Shown: in pieces, positions 1-7,181 of the stretch
Layout: every line of letters begins with the position of its first letter
Numbering within the stretch: position 1 is the first letter of the stretch
Source: Butyrivibrio sp. AE3004
GTDB lineage: Bacteria > Bacillota > Clostridia > Lachnospirales > Lachnospiraceae
Reading direction: 5' to 3'
NCBI RefSeq assembly: GCF_000703165.1
Contig: NZ_JNLQ01000002.1
Location: forward strand, 744,001 to 808,000
DNA length: 64,000 nt
The notes under the pieces: generated by a model
Seen by the model: only the letters and a program-made list of their open reading frames with translations
Database searches by the model: none
Told to the model about the DNA's origin: nothing
Program-made: the position numbers and the translations under genes

Positions 1-1
1 T

Positions 2-337
2 ACACTTACAGATATGGCTATGATCTTAAAGGCAGCCGTTGAAAATGACCTGGCAAGAGAAGTTCTCTCAGCTCATACTTATACAACAAGCCCGACAGAG
101 CAGCATCCTGAAGGGATGATCATTTCAAACTGGTTTCTCAGACGAATTGAGGATAAGGAAACAAATGGCACTGTAGTATGTGCAAAGACCGGATTTGTAA
201 ATCAGTCCGGATGCTGTGCAGCAAGCTATTCGGTTTCCAATAGCGGCGGACACTACATATGTGTTTCAGCCAATGCGTGGAGCTCCTGGCGTTGTATTTA
301 TGACCAGGTTGCAATCTACGAAACATATTTACAATAA
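2..337 (+). CDS. D-alanyl-D-alanine carboxypeptidase family protein, C-terminal part
   Basis: Only the last 111 codons lie in the window; the frame is open from base 2. The visible part holds the KTG box (AKTGFVNQSG) of penicillin-binding-type serine peptidases, followed by strands typical of the end of the fold (GGHYICVSANA). The Ser-x-x-Lys and Ser-x-Asn boxes would lie upstream, outside the window. Family knowledge: such enzymes trim the terminal D-Ala from peptidoglycan stems outside the membrane. The fragment ends without a long C-terminal anchor helix. A beta-lactamase-like serine hydrolase of another subfamily is the main alternative. Confidence 0.68.
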   Translation, partial: TLTDMAMILKAAVENDLAREVLSAHTYTTSPTEQHPEGMIISNWFLRRIEDKETNGTVVCAKTGFVNQSGCCAASYSVSNSGGHYICVSANAWSSWRCIYDQVAIYETYLQ

Positions 338-357
338 TAAAAAAATTAAAATAAAAA

Positions 358-393
358 ATCACCTTCTACATATAATGATCTGTAGAAGGTGAT
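358..393. terminator. Bidirectional hairpin terminator
   Basis: A perfect 13-bp stem, ATCACCTTCTACA paired with TGTAGAAGGTGAT, lies between two converging genes. On the minus strand it is followed by a T-rich run (complement of the A-rich stretch at 338-357), so it best terminates the PH-domain gene. On the plus strand the tail is TTGCATTTA, which is weaker. Confidence 0.8.
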
Positions 394-457
394 TTGCATT
401 TAGTCTGGATATTACGAGCATAGAGAAGGTTCACATAGTGAGGTGTTTTCATAATCC

Positions 458-895
458 TCAGTTCAGGTCATCGAGATTAGAGTCCACATCATCGTTAAAG
501 CCGATATTTTGCATATTAACTGTACGGCGACGCAGACGGGCACGCTCGGATTCCTGATTGATGAAATCTTTTATTTCTTTTCCGTGCTTGATATTTTTCA
601 TGATGATAGTTTTATCTGTGACATCTGAAGTAAAAAGTGTGATGGTTGAGAGACCTGCAAGTCTCTGGAAAAAGCTTCTTGAAAGCTCAACATCAGTTAT
701 TTTGTACATAAAGCAGTCATCTTCCTTAATGCTGAGAAAACCGGAAGTAATCGTCAACTCATTATCATACACTTCATAATGCTTAAAGGGCCATGGAATA
801 CCAAAAAGAATGAGTCTTCCGTATTCCTTATACTGAAGAGTTCCCTTTGCAATAGCAGATGCTTCATTTTGTGCAGGATTTGAAATCTTTGCCAT
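458..895 (-). CDS. Bacterial PH-domain protein of unknown role
   Basis: A 145-residue soluble protein. Residues ~15-110 read like a bacterial pleckstrin-homology domain (YdbS/YdbT type): an initial strand with LILFGIPWPFKHYEVYDNEL, the typical turn into 'TSGFLSIKEDDCFMYKITDV', and a closing helix rich in charged residues. There is no signal peptide or membrane helix, unlike many family members. The tail is Asp/Asn-rich (DDVDSNLDDLN). The start has an AGGGG site 11 bases upstream, a little far. Such domains often mediate protein or membrane contacts; no specific function can be given. It stands alone, with a terminator downstream. Confidence 0.6.
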   Translation of the reverse strand: MAKISNPAQNEASAIAKGTLQYKEYGRLILFGIPWPFKHYEVYDNELTITSGFLSIKEDDCFMYKITDVELSRSFFQRLAGLSTITLFTSDVTDKTIIMKNIKHGKEIKDFINQESERARLRRRTVNMQNIGFNDDVDSNLDDLN

Positions 896-1095
896 TTATT
901 TGTTACCCCTTTTCTTTATTGATAATAATGATGTACTGGACATAACATGTGAGCAAAACTTATAATCTATATGATGACAGAGGCAAAATTTATCGTTTGA
1001 CTCTTTCATCATTTATATGATTAATATAACACTAATATTTTATCATATTACTGAATATTTGTGTGGTTTGGGGAAGTTTTGTTGGAGGATTTTTA

Positions 1096-2757
1096 ATGAT
1101 AGAACATCGGGGGGCTTATGATACTATCAGCAAAATATATGATACGTTCGCTGTAACATCGAAGAGCCGATATGTTTATGTATATGATATTGAAAACAAT
1201 ATGGCCAGGTGGTCCAAGAATGCGGTAAATTACTTTGGGCTGCCGGGTGAGTTTGTCTATAAAGCAGATCAGGTATGGGAGACGCATGTTCATCCCGAGG
1301 ACAGAGCATCCTATAGAGAACATCTTCTTACTGCCTTTGAGGGCAATCGTGTTAGTCCAAGCTTTGAATATCGCGCCAGAAATAAGAGTGGTGAATATGT
1401 TGCATGTTCATGTAGAGGAGTGGTGATCAAGGATTATTCCGGGAAAGCTGCTTTTTACGCATGTTCCCTTATAAATAAGGGTATTGTAGACAATACGGAT
1501 CCTATTACCGGACTTTCAAATCACTACGAGATGTTTAATTATATGCACCGATTGGAGAACACCAACGAAACCTATATTCTTCTTCTGGTAAATGTTATTG
1601 ATTTCGGTGATATAAACAGATTATACGGTTACATGTTCGGAAACAGGATGCTAAAGCAAATGGCTGAATGGCTTCAGAATGAAGCCGGTGAAAAAGGGCA
1701 TGTATATAGAGGAGAAGGTACTATCCTCGGACTTTGCACTGTAGGGATGGATTTGGAAGATGTGAAAAAACTCTATTCCCGTATGAGAATGTTTGTCCGT
1801 CAGAATATACAGATAGGACAAAACAGAGTGTCCGCAGAGCTTGGCGGAGGAGTTATTGTGGTGGACGAATCCGGGACAGATGTGCATGCTGTTTATACAA
1901 GCGCCAAATATGCTCTTGCACATTCCAAGTCAGAGAAACACGGTAATCTTATTATTTTCCATAATAATGAGCTTGAATACAACAAGAGCACTATAGAGCT
2001 TGTCGGACTTGTACGAGAGAGCGTGCTGGATCATTGCAGAGGTTTTTATCTCAACTACCAGCCGATAATATCCAAAAATGATGGGAAACTGTCGGGAGCA
2101 GAGGTGCTCCTTAGATGGAAAAGAGATCCTTACGGTGATGTATCTCCCAGCGAATTCATTCCCTGGCTTGAACAGGACAGCTCGTTTTATGTACTGGGAA
2201 ACTGGATACTTGATAAAGCCATGAAGGACGGACTGGAAATATTAAGGGATCACCCGGGATTTTACCTTAGTATCAATCTTGCTTATGTTCAGCTGGAGAG
2301 AAGTGAATTCAGAACCACGATTCTGCAGCTATTAAGGAGAAACAGGTATCCGGGAACGGCATTGTGTATAGAATTATCCAATATTTCCAGAGAAATAAAT
2401 TTTGATTATTTAAAGAGCCAGGTAATTTTCCTTAAATCCTGCGGAATCAGAATTGCTTTGGATGTCACTGATTTTACAACGCTTGATCTGGCGACAAGGC
2501 TGCCTATAAACACGATAAAGCTTGCGCCCGAGATTACCGAAAATATCGGAAAGAATCCTCTTAGCAGATATATGACCGAGGCTATAACGGGATTTGCAGC
2601 AAACATGAATATGAGTGTCTGCGCAACCGGGGTAGGAAATGCGGATACGGAGCACAGACTTTTTAAATATCCTGTGGATTATTATCAGGGATACTACTAT
2701 TCCAGGCCGGTTGGACTTGCTGAATTCAGGAGACTGTCTCTTTATAAGAGCAGATAG
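1096..2757 (+). CDS. PAS-GGDEF-EAL protein with both catalytic domains degenerate
   Basis: A 553-residue cytoplasmic signalling protein. A PAS domain (~20-125) is followed by a GGDEF-fold domain starting at DPITGLSN (~134) and an EAL-fold domain (~310-553). The GGDEF signature reads RGEGTI and the first metal-binding Asp is Asn (LLVNVIDF), so it should not make c-di-GMP. In the EAL domain the first Glu remains (GAEVLLRW), but the DDFG metal site reads DVTDFT with two residues missing, and the EGVE motif reads TGVG. Hydrolysis is therefore unlikely. Known degenerate proteins of this kind bind c-di-GMP or partner proteins. ATG 1096 was chosen because GGAGG lies 8 bases upstream; a GTG at 1063 is in frame without such a site. 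Confidence 0.85.
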   Translation: MIEHRGAYDTISKIYDTFAVTSKSRYVYVYDIENNMARWSKNAVNYFGLPGEFVYKADQVWETHVHPEDRASYREHLLTAFEGNRVSPSFEYRARNKSGEYVACSCRGVVIKDYSGKAAFYACSLINKGIVDNTDPITGLSNHYEMFNYMHRLENTNETYILLLVNVIDFGDINRLYGYMFGNRMLKQMAEWLQNEAGEKGHVYRGEGTILGLCTVGMDLEDVKKLYSRMRMFVRQNIQIGQNRVSAELGGGVIVVDESGTDVHAVYTSAKYALAHSKSEKHGNLIIFHNNELEYNKSTIELVGLVRESVLDHCRGFYLNYQPIISKNDGKLSGAEVLLRWKRDPYGDVSPSEFIPWLEQDSSFYVLGNWILDKAMKDGLEILRDHPGFYLSINLAYVQLERSEFRTTILQLLRRNRYPGTALCIELSNISREINFDYLKSQVIFLKSCGIRIALDVTDFTTLDLATRLPINTIKLAPEITENIGKNPLSRYMTEAITGFAANMNMSVCATGVGNADTEHRLFKYPVDYYQGYYYSRPVGLAEFRRLSLYKSR

Positions 2758-2868
2758 ATGATATTAAAAAGTTCTTATTTTATAATAAACATTTTATAAA
2801 ATATGGTTTCATCATGCTTAAAAAAGATATAATTAGCTTGAGTAGGTGGATTTGAAAGGTGGAAACAA

Positions 2869-2874
2869 ATGTAG
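2869..2874 (+). promoter_or_regulatory. Start-stop mini-ORF (ATG-TAG) at a ribosome site
   Basis: The ribosome site AAAGGTGG (2855-2862) sits 6 bases before an ATG that is followed at once by TAG. The next in-frame start of the downstream gene is ATG 2878, 15 bases from the same site. An upstream in-frame start is impossible because this TAG is in the same frame. Translation may therefore start, stop and restart here. This is an inference from spacing only. Confidence 0.4.
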
Positions 2875-2877
2875 ATC

Positions 2878-3600
2878 ATGTTTACTTACATAAAGCCTGA
2901 GTTCTTGATAAATGCATTTTGCAAGCAGCGGGATGTGATACTTAAAGACCGCAGTATTTGTGTTGCCCGCTTGGGAAATCTGGCGGTTTCAATGACACGC
3001 ATTGATGACAATGCGTTTGCGTTATCACTTGAGGATGTAAATGATGGAACTCAGTTTTCAGGCCGGGCATTTAACATAATGAGATCAAAGGAAGAGGACA
3101 TCATTCCCATAGTGGAAGAACTCTTCAGGAAAATGCAGGCGATATATGACCAGGAAGTTTTTGATAAGCGTGAGCGTGTCTGGAAAATGTACGCTATGGA
3201 CTGGCTTGAAAATCAGGGAATAAGCTTTGATGATTATATAGACAGCAGAATGGCATCACTTCCAAACGACGAAGGAATTCATTGGAAAAGTTTAGAAGAG
3301 TACATCGCCAGCGACTATCTTATCCTCGCGTCCACGATCAGCATTATCGGGAAATATGCTCAATCGGATGAGGAAAAGAAAGAACTGACGGATTTCGCTG
3401 CTAAAGATATTGTTGAACTGAGACAACATCATTCCCTGGCTGCCATGCAGGAAAAATTTGCGCAGCATGATGCAGAGCTTAATAATAGAAAGAGGTTTGC
3501 CTTTGGAGTTGAGATTGAGGCAGAAAGCAGAGATGAAGCTCGGGAGATATTAAAAAAACTGATAGGAGAAAAATCGGACGGGGTAATAATACGAGGGTAA
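2878..3600 (+). CDS. Hypothetical soluble protein
   Basis: A 240-residue protein that I do not recognise. It has no signal peptide or membrane segment. The first ~85 residues look like a mixed alpha/beta domain (LGNLAVSMTRIDDNAFALSL), and the remainder is mostly helical and highly charged, ending in a repeat-like helix (EIEAESRDEAREILKKLIGEK). A possible TATAAT lies at 2828-2833. The reading frame starts at ATG 2878, just after an ATG-TAG pair that occupies the better ribosome spacing. It lies 120 bases after the PAS-GGDEF-EAL gene and 30 bases before a small secreted protein gene, so co-transcription with the latter is likely. Confidence 0.6.
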   Translation: MFTYIKPEFLINAFCKQRDVILKDRSICVARLGNLAVSMTRIDDNAFALSLEDVNDGTQFSGRAFNIMRSKEEDIIPIVEELFRKMQAIYDQEVFDKRERVWKMYAMDWLENQGISFDDYIDSRMASLPNDEGIHWKSLEEYIASDYLILASTISIIGKYAQSDEEKKELTDFAAKDIVELRQHHSLAAMQEKFAQHDAELNNRKRFAFGVEIEAESRDEAREILKKLIGEKSDGVIIRG

Positions 3601-3630
3601 GTTTATTGTCACATTATATGGGGTAAGATT

Positions 3631-4110
3631 ATGAAGAGAGTGGTAAGAATTTTATGTACAACGCTGATGGCATTTTCATTGGTGATCGCACTCATGACAG
3701 TGCCTGCTAAGGCTGCAATCACGACTACAAAGCAAAGCAATACAGCGATAAAAGAAAACCAGATGAATATTACTGTGGGGCAGGATAAAGACGGAAACAC
3801 AACCGTAACCTACGGTAAATATACTTTCATCAGAAAATACAACGGCTGGTACATCCCTGCAACATATATCTATAACGGAAGTGACCTTGCAAACTTCCTT
3901 GATAAGGCGGTCAGACGCACCAGACGGACAAGCGTAAGGTGCGATGGTTTTCTGTTTGTTAAGGTTGCGGGAGGCTGGTACAGACATGAACTTCACGTAA
4001 ATGATGGAAGAGCTTTGGCGACAATTTTCAATAAAGCCGCAGGAATTAAGAGTACCTATGATCCGAACAACCTTCAGACGGAAGATAAAGACAATACCAA
4101 GAAAAATTAA
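3631..4110 (+). CDS. Small secreted protein with two internal repeats
   Basis: A 159-residue protein with a clear signal peptide: a basic start, a hydrophobic core (LMAFSLVIALMTV) and the cleavage context PAKA-A. The mature part contains two related units of ~35 residues, one beginning YGKYTFIRKYNGWY and one beginning CDGFLFVKVAGGWYRHE; both continue to a short Asn-Gly/Asp turn and a helix (DLANFLDKAV and ALATIFNKAAG). The second is separated by a basic stretch (RRTRRTSVR). The tail is Asp/Lys/Asn-rich. I do not recognise the family. It is followed by a strong terminator. Confidence 0.65.
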   Translation: MKRVVRILCTTLMAFSLVIALMTVPAKAAITTTKQSNTAIKENQMNITVGQDKDGNTTVTYGKYTFIRKYNGWYIPATYIYNGSDLANFLDKAVRRTRRTSVRCDGFLFVKVAGGWYRHELHVNDGRALATIFNKAAGIKSTYDPNNLQTEDKDNTKKN

Positions 4111-4154
4111 AAAATGTTGAAGTATTGAGAGGGTTATAGTATAGTATTAAACGC

Positions 4155-4187
4155 AAAAAAGAATGTCCTTGGACATTCTTTTTTTGG
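4155..4187 (+). terminator. Intrinsic terminator
   Basis: AAAAAGAATGTCC pairs with GGACATTCTTTTT across a two-base loop and is followed by a T tract. It ends the unit of the small secreted protein and separates it from the MATE transporter gene. The A tract also allows function in the other direction. Confidence 0.85.
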
Positions 4188-4225
4188 GTAATTACTTATA
4201 ATTAAAGGATTGAAAGAGGATTTTA

Positions 4226-5590
4226 ATGTCAAATCACGGTGAAAACAAGATGGGAGTCCTTCCCATTAAGAAACTGATTATTTCCATGTCACTGCCTATG
4301 ATGGCTTCAATGCTTGTTCAGGCTTTGTACAACGTTGTAGACAGTATCTTTGTCGCACAGATTGATGAGGGTGCGCTTACAGCGGTTACACTTGCTTTTC
4401 CGATGCAGAACCTGATGATTGCTTTGGGCTCAGGTACCGGAGTAGGTATGAATGCGCTTCTTTCCAGATCTCTTGGTGAGAAGAATTTTAAGAGATCAGA
4501 TCAGGCTGCCAATACAACATTGCTACTTACACTTTTTAACTATATTGTATTCTTCCTTATAGGAATGTTTGTGGCAAAGCCCTTCATAATGTCACAGACC
4601 ACGGATACAAAGATAATAGGATATGGTATTTCTTATCTGAGGATTGTCAGCTGCTGTTCAATCGGACTGTTCTGCCAGATGACTTTTGAGAGAATGCTTC
4701 AGTCAACAGGAAGAACACTTTACAGTATGTACTCGCAGATGGCAGGTGCGATCATCAATATTATTATGGATCCCATTCTTATTTTCGGATTGTTTGGCGC
4801 ACCGAAAATGGGAGTAGCAGGTGCAGCGCTTGCAACCGTTATCGGACAGGTCGTGGCAGCATTTATAGGACTTTACTGCAACATAAGCCTTAACCCTGAT
4901 GTAAGGCTTAAAATGTCCATGATCCTGCATCCTAAGGCAGATGTTGTAAAGGAAATATATTTTGTAGGTGTTCCTTCCATACTTATGATGTCCATAGGTT
5001 CACTTATGACATATGCCATGAACCTTATACTGACAACATTTTCCAGCACTGCTACCGCAGTCTTTGGTGTATATTTCAAATTACAGAGCTTTTTCTTCCT
5101 GCCTGTATTTGGTCTTAACAACGGACTTATTCCGGTGCTGGCATATAACTTTGGGGCAAAAAATAAAAAGAGGATCAGAGAAGCACTCAAATTTTCAATT
5201 GCGCTTGCAGCAACCATTATGATCATCGGAACAATAGCCTTCCAGATTATTCCCGAAAGGCTTCTTGGGCTTTTCAATGCATCACTCGATATGATAGAGA
5301 TCGGAAAACCTGCGCTTAGAGTAATAAGCCTGAGCTTCCCCATTGCAGGCGTATGTATTGCGCTTGGCTCTGTGTTCCAGGCATTTTCAGAAAGCATTTT
5401 TTCACTTGTCGTATCAGTCGGAAGACAGCTTGTCGTGCTCATCCCTGCAGCATGGCTACTGGCACAGACAGGTAACGTAAACATGGTCTGGTGGGCATTC
5501 CCCATTGCAGAAATCGCATCCCTTATAATCTCGGTATTCTTCTTTAACAGAGTATACGGAAGAAAAGTAAGAACATTACCTGAAAAATAA
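4226..5590 (+). CDS. MATE family multidrug/sodium antiporter
   Basis: A 454-residue integral membrane protein with about 12 hydrophobic segments in two similar halves. The N-terminus (PIKKLIISMSLPMMASMLVQ, then YNVVDSIFVAQI) is the standard start of the NorM/DinF-like MATE superfamily, and the second half repeats the pattern at FVGVPSILMMSIGSLMTYAMN. Length matches the family. Members exchange Na+ or H+ for cationic drugs or metabolites in the cytoplasmic membrane; the substrate cannot be read from sequence. The gene is monocistronic, with terminators on both sides. Confidence 0.92.
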   Translation: MSNHGENKMGVLPIKKLIISMSLPMMASMLVQALYNVVDSIFVAQIDEGALTAVTLAFPMQNLMIALGSGTGVGMNALLSRSLGEKNFKRSDQAANTTLLLTLFNYIVFFLIGMFVAKPFIMSQTTDTKIIGYGISYLRIVSCCSIGLFCQMTFERMLQSTGRTLYSMYSQMAGAIINIIMDPILIFGLFGAPKMGVAGAALATVIGQVVAAFIGLYCNISLNPDVRLKMSMILHPKADVVKEIYFVGVPSILMMSIGSLMTYAMNLILTTFSSTATAVFGVYFKLQSFFFLPVFGLNNGLIPVLAYNFGAKNKKRIREALKFSIALAATIMIIGTIAFQIIPERLLGLFNASLDMIEIGKPALRVISLSFPIAGVCIALGSVFQAFSESIFSLVVSVGRQLVVLIPAAWLLAQTGNVNMVWWAFPIAEIASLIISVFFFNRVYGRKVRTLPEK

Positions 5591-5606
5591 AACAGAGAAA
5601 ACTTTA

Positions 5607-5654
5607 AACACACTTTGTGATTATTCAAAAGATAATCGCAGAGTGTGTTTTTTT
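5607..5654 (+). terminator. Intrinsic terminator after the MATE gene
   Basis: An imperfect 18-bp stem (AACACACT...GATTAT with ATAATC...AGTGTGTT, two internal wobble or mismatch positions) is followed by seven T residues. Confidence 0.85.
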
Positions 5655-5668
5655 GTTACGGATTATGC

Positions 5669-5712
5669 TTTTTAGTTTCTTTTAGGTTTGTTTTAGGTTT
5701 GGAGAATATAAT
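5669..5712 (+). promoter_or_regulatory. Promoter with tandem 11-bp activator-type repeats
   Basis: Two perfect direct copies of TTTTAGGTTTG (5680-5690 and 5691-5701) follow a third imperfect copy (TTTTAGTTTC, 5670-5679). Five bases later there is a perfect -10 box, TATAAT (5707-5712), and there is no good -35 box. Direct repeats with an 11-bp period covering the -35 region are the usual arrangement for OmpR/PhoB-family response regulators acting as activators. This implies transcription starting near 5719, upstream of the GTG start at 5778. The identity of the regulator is unknown. Confidence 0.65.
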
Positions 5713-5777
5713 TGCAAAAGCTGATACGACAGGCCATAAAAACGTCTGTTTACAAAAAAATACGAAAGGAGCAAGCC

Positions 5778-6452
5778 GTGCAATTTAGACATGAATTGAA
5801 GCATGAGATCACAACTCAGGATATGATTACGATAAGACAGAGATTGCGAGCGGTTGCAACCTGTGACCCACATGCGGTGGACGGTAAATATCTGATACGA
5901 AGCCTGTATTTTGATACACCTGAGAACAAAGCACTACTGGAAAAACAATCTGGTGTAAGCAGAAGGCAGAAGTTTAGAATCAGGTACTATAACAAGGACA
6001 AATCCGTTATACATCTTGAAAAAAAGAGTAAGGTCGGAGGACTTGGAACCAAAATTTCCGCAAATTTGACGGAAAAGCAGGCTGATAGCATTGTAAGAGG
6101 TGATATCAGTTGGATGAGAGATTCTGAGAATGATCTCATAAGAGAGCTATACTCGCGGATGATTTCAGAAAGATTGCAACCAAAGACAATCGTCGATTAT
6201 ACACGAGAGCCTTTTATATATGCCCCGGGTAATGTGAGAGTGACACTTGATTACAACATACGCACAGGGATGCAAAACATCGACTTTCTTGACACTGAGT
6301 GCATAATGGTCCCCGCAGCTTTTGGAATATGCATCATGGAAGTAAAGTGGGACAATTTTTTACCGGACATAATCCGTGACTGCGTCCAGCTTAAAGGAAC
6401 AAAAACAGGTTCGTTTTCAAAATACGAAGCCTGCAGACAACCAATGATATAA
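5778..6452 (+). CDS. VTC-domain protein (polyphosphate polymerase-like)
   Basis: A 224-residue protein covering one VTC domain, a triphosphate-tunnel metalloenzyme fold. The basic tunnel motifs are visible in order: FRHELKHEI at the start, RSLYFDTP, KFRIRYYN, LEKKSK, IVDYTREPF, RVTLDYNIRT and the acidic MEVKWDNFLPDII near the end. In yeast the VTC domain makes polyphosphate from ATP; bacterial versions next to CotH proteins are less well understood. I choose GTG 5778, which has GAAAGGAG 6 bases upstream; a TTG at 5712 would overlap the -10 box. It is the first gene of a three-gene operon with DUF4956 and CotH genes. Confidence 0.85.
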   Translation: MQFRHELKHEITTQDMITIRQRLRAVATCDPHAVDGKYLIRSLYFDTPENKALLEKQSGVSRRQKFRIRYYNKDKSVIHLEKKSKVGGLGTKISANLTEKQADSIVRGDISWMRDSENDLIRELYSRMISERLQPKTIVDYTREPFIYAPGNVRVTLDYNIRTGMQNIDFLDTECIMVPAAFGICIMEVKWDNFLPDIIRDCVQLKGTKTGSFSKYEACRQPMI

Positions 6453-6474
6453 ATAAATCTTAAGGAGAAAAACA

Positions 6475-7146
6475 ATGACTTTTAATGACATATTCAAATC
6501 CAGTTTTTTAGAGAACGTAACAAGCGTAAGCATCTTAGATATGGTTCTTGCCATGGTACTTGCTTTTGCAATAGGAATGTTTATTTTTCTTGTATATAAA
6601 AAGACCTACCAGGGCGTCATGTATTCATCAAGCTTTGGTGTAACACTTGTAGCACTGTCCATGATCACAACCCTCGTAATACTTGCAGTTACCAGCAACG
6701 TTGTTCTTTCACTTGGTATGGTCGGTGCCCTTTCAATCGTTCGTTTCAGAGCAGCGATCAAAGAGCCCCTTGAAATAGCTTTTCTGTTCTGGTCAATAGC
6801 TGTCGGCATCGTGCTTGCAGCGGGCATGATTCCTCTTGCAGTTTTTGGCAGTATTATTATCGGCGTCATGCTTCTTATTTTTGTAAATAAAAAAGCTTAT
6901 CTTATGCCCTATATAGTTGTTGTAAGCTGCACAGGACATGAGGCTGAGGTCAGGGTAAGTGAGTATGTGAAATCCAAGGTTGAAAGGTTTGTTGTTAAGA
7001 GTAAGAGCGCTCAAAAGGGAAATCTTGAGCTTAACATAGAGGTAAGACTTAAAGAGGACAATACTGATTTTGTAAATCAGCTTGCTGATATGGAAGGCGT
7101 AAACAGTGCAGTCCTTGTAAGCTATAACGGAGAATACATGGGTTAA
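6475..7146 (+). CDS. DUF4956 membrane protein
   Basis: A 223-residue protein with four hydrophobic segments in the first ~135 residues (VLAMVLAFAIGMFIFLVY; VTLVALSMITTLVILAVT; LSLGMVGALSIVRFRAAIKE; IAVGIVLAAGMIPLAVFGSI) and a soluble C-terminal domain. The sequence LGMVGALSIVRFRAAIKEPLE is the hallmark of DUF4956 (motif split here for brevity: SLGMVGAL, IVRFRAAIK). Its biochemical role is unknown. The family occurs beside VTC-domain and CotH genes in many Clostridia, and here it lies 22 bases after the VTC gene, so a joint membrane complex is plausible but inferred. Confidence 0.88.
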   Translation: MTFNDIFKSSFLENVTSVSILDMVLAMVLAFAIGMFIFLVYKKTYQGVMYSSSFGVTLVALSMITTLVILAVTSNVVLSLGMVGALSIVRFRAAIKEPLEIAFLFWSIAVGIVLAAGMIPLAVFGSIIIGVMLLIFVNKKAYLMPYIVVVSCTGHEAEVRVSEYVKSKVERFVVKSKSAQKGNLELNIEVRLKEDNTDFVNQLADMEGVNSAVLVSYNGEYMG

Positions 7147-7181
7147 CTTTTTCAAAGATTATTATAGGAAAAGGAGCATAA

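Noticed and set aside
5712..5777. TTG start for the VTC gene giving 22 extra residues
   Set aside because: The TTG overlaps the TATAAT box, so it would lie upstream of the predicted transcript, and GTG 5778 has a perfect ribosome site.
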